From contig NZ_QPJM01000002.1 in assembly GCF_003337575.1 (NCBI RefSeq), forward strand, positions 1 through 64,000: 64,000 bases of DNA, read 5' to 3'. The notes below the pieces were generated by a model. The model worked only from the letters and a program-made list of their open reading frames with translations, was not told where the DNA came from and searched no databases. Position 1 is the first letter of the stretch, and each line of letters starts with the position of its first letter. The position numbers and the translations under genes are program-made. Positions 61,234-64,000 of this stretch are shown one piece after another. The DNA is from Phyllobacterium bourgognense. GTDB lineage: Bacteria > Pseudomonadota > Alphaproteobacteria > Rhizobiales > Rhizobiaceae.

Positions 61234-62181
61234 CTAGTGCGTTGCTTTAGCCTTCAGATGCAGGGTAACCCAGCCCTCGCGGCGCAGTGTCTTCATATGA
61301 AACAGGCCCTGGACGCGGTAGGCGGCGAGGACCTTTTCCCGTTGCGTTTCGAGAATGCCCGAGAGGATGAGCGAACCACCCCAGGCGAGGTGTTTGCGCA
61401 TCTCGGGAGCAAGCTGCATCAACGGCCGCGCAAGGATGTTCGCGACGATGAGATCGAAGGGCGCGGCGGCGCGCATTGCAGGGTGATGAAACCCCGTTGC
61501 GGTTTCGGTCTGTATCCGGGCGGCCACGCCGTTCTTCACCACATTCTCCTGCGCCACCGCGACTGCGACCGGATCGATATCCGTTGCCAGAATACGGATA
61601 GGCGCAAGCTTGGCGATGCCGATGGCAAGCACGGCGCTTCCCGTTCCAAGGTCAAGCGCATTGCGCGGATGTTCGCGCCGGATCACCTGGCTGATCATGT
61701 CGAGACAGCCGGAAGTGGTGCCGTGGTGGCCTGTACCGAACGCCTGTCCTGCATCGATTTCGATACCAAGCTCATTGATGCGGCGTTTGTCGCGATCATG
61801 CGAGCCATGCACGAAAAAGCGTCCCGCGCGCACCGGCTTCAGCCCTTCCAGCGAATGCGCGACCCAATCGATATCCGGCACCTGCTCACGTTTCAATTCA
61901 AGGCCGAAGGTGTCGCTGCCCGGAGCAATTCCAGGAAAAGTGCCAAGCGGTTTTCCGTCTGGAATTGCGACAAAACCAAGAGATAAAACATTGCGAATGC
62001 GTGGCTCGATTTCGTCGGGCTCGAATGTGTAGACCGACACCTCGAATATTTCACGATCCTCGTCGATTTCGGCGTTGGAGACCGGCAGTCCGTCCTCTTC
62101 GAATTCACGTTCGAGCATGGTGAAGATGCGCTCGGCTTCGATCTTGCCGGCGGTAACGAAAAGGCGGGTCTGGGTGGTCAT
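61234..62181 (-). CDS. prmA: Ribosomal protein L11 methyltransferase PrmA, with an in-frame repeat insertion
   Basis: SAM enzyme of 315 residues that trimethylates ribosomal protein L11. The catalytic half has [21 protein letters not shown] near 142, [15 protein letters not shown] near 176 and [12 protein letters not shown] near 245. The N-terminal recognition domain ends near 65 in [16 protein letters not shown]. Between it and [19 protein letters not shown] (near 103) lies an extra segment [18 protein letters not shown] (about 70-88) that is the translation of a palindromic repeat (copy B). The frame is maintained and the enzyme appears intact. Confidence 0.93.
   Translation of the reverse strand: MTTQTRLFVTAGKIEAERIFTMLEREFEEDGLPVSNAEIDEDREIFEVSVYTFEPDEIEPRIRNVLSLGFVAIPDGKPLGTFPGIAPGSDTFGLELKREQVPDIDWVAHSLEGLKPVRAGRFFVHGSHDRDKRRINELGIEIDAGQAFGTGHHGTTSGCLDMISQVIRREHPRNALDLGTGSAVLAIGIAKLAPIRILATDIDPVAVAVAQENVVKNGVAARIQTETATGFHHPAMRAAAPFDLIVANILARPLMQLAPEMRKHLAWGGSLILSGILETQREKVLAAYRVQGLFHMKTLRREGWVTLHLKAKATH
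61921..61984 (+). repeat. Rhizobial palindromic repeat, copy B, inside prmA
   Basis: Reads AGCAATTCCAGGAAAAGTG and, after CCAAGCGGTTTTCC, GTCTGGAATTGCG on the plus strand, matching copies A and C. It is read from its opposite strand as part of prmA codons about 66-88 with no stop. Confidence 0.85.
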
Positions 62182-62241
62182 TCAAACAAGTTCTCTGCTC
62201 TAGGGTGTGTCGAGTTCATGTCAGGCGTGAATACGACAGAC

Positions 62242-62835
62242 CTAGCTTTTGGCGAGGCGTTTCAGTTTCTCGACAGCCGTATCAGGATTTTCGCCATAGG
62301 CAATGGTGCCGAAGAAACGGCCTTTACTGTCGAGAAGAAAGATCGAGGCAGTGTGGTCCATCGTATAGTCGCCGCCTTCAACGGGGACCTTGCGCGCAAA
62401 GACGCTATAGCCCTTCAGCATGGCGGCGATCTTGTCGGGATCGCCTGTCACGCCCGTGATCCGGTCAGATACATTGCTGACATAGGATTTCATCACGGGA
62501 ACAGTGTCCCGCTCCGGATCTACTGTCACGAAATAGGCGTTGACGTACGCGCCCTCGGTGCCGAGTTTCTTGAGCCAGCCGTCAAGCTCGAACAATGTCG
62601 TCGGACAGACTTCCGGACAATGGGTGAAGCCAAAGAATATGGCGGATGGCTTTTGCCGGAATGCCGCCTCTGTGATCGGTTCGCCGTTCATCGTCGTAAG
62701 CTCAAAAGACGTGCCGAATGGCCCCTGATTGCCGGTCGTCGTCGTCTGGCGTGACGACTGGAAGGTGATCCAGCCCGCAGCCCCGGCAAGAAGTGCAATC
62801 GCCACGATCAAAAAAGGCAGCAGACGTTTGTTCAT
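62242..62835 (-). CDS. SCO/SenC-family copper chaperone
   Basis: Membrane-anchored thioredoxin-fold protein of 197 residues used in copper delivery to cytochrome c oxidase. One N-terminal helix (LLPFLIVAIALLAGAAGWITF, residues 5-25) precedes the periplasmic domain. The copper site is seen as FTHCPEVCPTTL near 74 (CxxxC) and MDHTASIFL near 164 (His). A small membrane-protein gene lies 28 bases upstream on the same strand and may be co-transcribed. Confidence 0.92.
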   Translation of the reverse strand: MNKRLLPFLIVAIALLAGAAGWITFQSSRQTTTTGNQGPFGTSFELTTMNGEPITEAAFRQKPSAIFFGFTHCPEVCPTTLFELDGWLKKLGTEGAYVNAYFVTVDPERDTVPVMKSYVSNVSDRITGVTGDPDKIAAMLKGYSVFARKVPVEGGDYTMDHTASIFLLDSKGRFFGTIAYGENPDTAVEKLKRLAKS

Positions 62836-62863
62836 GGATGATTACTCAGGGACTGCCAAGCGT

Positions 62864-63025
62864 CTACATACACCAGGCCAATCCCGCATTGATGAGGGAA
62901 AGGAAGATGGAATCGCCCTTGTTGAACCATGCAGCAAAGGTGAGCCCCGAAGCTACGGATGCCGCAAGCGCAAGGGTCGTATAGAGCATCACTCTCGGTG
63001 TACTGATGGACGATGACGTTTTCAT
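62864..63025 (-). CDS. Small 53-residue membrane protein upstream of SCO
   Basis: ATG at 63025, stop TAG at 62866-62864. The product has a short Ser/Thr-rich N-terminus, one membrane segment (VMLYTTLALAASVASGLTF, about residues 13-31), and ends SIFLSLINAGLAWCM. Hydrophobicity and the clean, stop-bounded reading frame support it. No ribosome-binding site is obvious. Its position 28 bases before sco on the same strand suggests one operon. Function unknown. Confidence 0.6.
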   Translation of the reverse strand: MKTSSSISTPRVMLYTTLALAASVASGLTFAAWFNKGDSIFLSLINAGLAWCM

Positions 63026-63092
63026 TGTTTGATTATAGGATTTCGCTTGGGTTTATGCAAAAGAATTGCCCGAGTTAAAATTTGGGAACATC

Positions 63093-63725
63093 ATGGCCGC
63101 TGCTGACGATCCGCGCTTTCAGAATGACCAGCCGCGCATCCATCCGAGCGCGCAGCTAAAAGGCGTCAAGCTCGGCAAATATACCGAAGTGGGCGAGCGC
63201 GTTGTGCTGCGCGATGTGACAGCCGGTGATTTTACCTATTTCGAACGGCACAGCGAGGGTATCTATGCCGATATTGGGCGGTTTTGCTCGATTGCAGCGA
63301 ACGTTCGCATCAACGCGCTCGAACACCCGATGGAGCGCCTGACGACGCACAAGATCAGCTACCGGCCCAACGAGTTCTTCAAATACCAGGGCATCGATAA
63401 CGTCTTTCGCGCACGCCGGCAAGCGAAACGCGTCGGGATCGGCCATGACGTGTGGATCGGGCATGGCGCGGTGATCATGCCGGCAGTCCAGATCGGTCAT
63501 GGCGCAGTCATCGGCGCCAATGCGGTGGTGACCAGGAATGTAGCACCCTATACGATCGTCGCGGGCAATCCCGCCCGGCCGATACGCCTTCGCTTCCCCG
63601 AAGAGATTGCCGCGCGGCTGCAGCGGCTTGCCTGGTGGGACTGGCCTGCGGAAACGCTATTTGAGGCCATCCCCGACATCCAGTCACTCGCCATCGAGGA
63701 TTTCCTGGCGAAATGGGAACGTTAG
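63093..63725 (+). CDS. Hexapeptide-repeat acyltransferase, phosphonate-metabolism type (TIGR03308-like)
   Basis: Left-handed beta-helix transferase of 210 residues. Repeats are visible from RIHPSAQLKGVKLGKYTEVG near 15 through IYADIGRFCSIAANVRINALEHP near 58 (xenobiotic-acyltransferase loop) to VGIGHDVWIGHGAVIMPAVQIGHGAVIGANAVV near 112. It resembles the acetyltransferase found in phosphonate gene clusters and also chloramphenicol acetyltransferases of the Vat type; no phosphonate genes are near, so the substrate is open. ATG 63093 preferred to an upstream TTG. Its stop TAG abuts repeat copy C. Confidence 0.8.
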   Translation: MAAADDPRFQNDQPRIHPSAQLKGVKLGKYTEVGERVVLRDVTAGDFTYFERHSEGIYADIGRFCSIAANVRINALEHPMERLTTHKISYRPNEFFKYQGIDNVFRARRQAKRVGIGHDVWIGHGAVIMPAVQIGHGAVIGANAVVTRNVAPYTIVAGNPARPIRLRFPEEIAARLQRLAWWDWPAETLFEAIPDIQSLAIEDFLAKWER

Positions 63726-63790
63726 AGCAATTCCAGCAAAAGTGGGAACCGGTTTTGTCCGGAATTGCGTAAAAACAAAGAGTTAGACCG
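63726..63790 (+). repeat. Rhizobial palindromic repeat, copy C (after acyltransferase)
   Basis: Starts AGCAATTCCAGCAAAAGTG immediately after the stop TAG of the acyltransferase and continues GGAACCGGTTTTGTCCGGAA and TTGCGTAAAAACAAAGAG. It lacks three bases in the central arm relative to copies A and B. The inverted termini GCAATTCC/GGAATTGC are intact. Confidence 0.85.
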
Positions 63791-63909
63791 TTGCAGTGAC
63801 TCGATTGAAAACGGAATGCTCCAAACACCGCCCACCGTTTTGCTTGCAATCGTTCCGCGCAGTGTCCAACTGTGTTTTGCCCCAACGTCAAACCCTCGGG
63901 AGTTTTCTG

Positions 63910-64000
63910 ATGAAGCGCACCCTTGCTGCACTGGCCCTTCTAGGCGCCGCAGTTCTTCCTGCACAAGCCGAGGAAGTCGGCAAGGTCGGTGTAGACTGGC
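63910..64000 (+). CDS. creA: CreA-family protein, start only (runs off the window)
   Basis: Partial gene: 30 codons are inside the window. A signal peptide (MKRTLAALALLGAAVLPAQA) is followed by EEVGKVGVDW, the conserved beginning of the mature CreA family, a periplasmic protein of unknown function. The rest lies beyond the right edge. Confidence 0.72.
   Translation, partial: MKRTLAALALLGAAVLPAQAEEVGKVGVDW

Overview
The window looks like a chromosomal segment of an alphaproteobacterium of the order Hyphomicrobiales (Rhizobiales). The overall flavour is Phyllobacteriaceae/Brucellaceae, possibly Phyllobacterium-like; this is an inference from gene content and protein sequence character, not a database match. 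Supporting features are the alphaproteobacterial dcw cluster, FtsZ with a long linker and the C-terminal IPAFLRR peptide, the betaine-lipid genes btaBA, an ArsR-methyltransferase fusion next to metF, a TGA-N9-TCA iron box, a VPAGNPDGGQWT-type polymorphic toxin, and three copies of a rhizobial palindromic repeat.

Layout. 1-6.2 kb: ettA, a MOSC protein, a cobalamin riboswitch with bluB, a DUF2293 gene, and the ArsR-methyltransferase/metF pair behind a near-perfect palindrome. 6.5-12.2 kb: an EamA transporter, a type III PLP decarboxylase, an MltB-like lytic transglycosylase, a GH25 lipoprotein and a lipase-like protein whose nucleophile position is Gly. 12.2-18.5 kb: btaB-btaA and GNAT/5-oxoprolinase. 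18.7-22.2 kb: a lipoprotein, TerB-DnaJ, AmpD-like amidase, an SLT transglycosylase and rnpB. 22.3-42.7 kb: the division and cell wall (dcw) cluster mraZ-rsmH-ftsL-ftsI-murE-murF-mraY-murD-ftsW-murG-murC-murB-[hicAB]-ddl-ftsQ-ftsA-ftsZ. 42.9-52.5 kb: lpxC, a LysR/tautomerase pair, bamD, recN, a broken phage-head-like gene with a membrane-protein neighbour, ligA and a DUF2461 gene. 52.5-58.4 kb: a haem-type TonB receptor, a cupin, azlCD and an aminopeptidase P. 58.4-61.2 kb: a small accessory island with a toxin/immunity-like pair. 61.2-64 kb: prmA, SCO, a small membrane gene, a phosphonate-type acyltransferase and the start of creA.

How the genes work together. The core is envelope growth and division: the Mur ligases, MraY and MurG make lipid II; FtsL, FtsI, FtsW, FtsQ, FtsA and FtsZ build the divisome; LpxC starts lipid A; BamD assembles outer-membrane proteins; four wall hydrolases remodel peptidoglycan. 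The most notable irregularities are a 1-base frameshift in mraZ beside an intact TGGG-box array, a hicAB toxin-antitoxin module wedged between murB and ddl, a dense GANTC cluster before ddl-ftsQAZ, a palindromic repeat translated in frame inside PrmA while two sister copies carry or abut the stop codons of their neighbours, and a candidate PD-(D/E)XK nuclease toxin with its overlapping partner. No tRNA, rRNA, CRISPR array or insertion sequence was seen.
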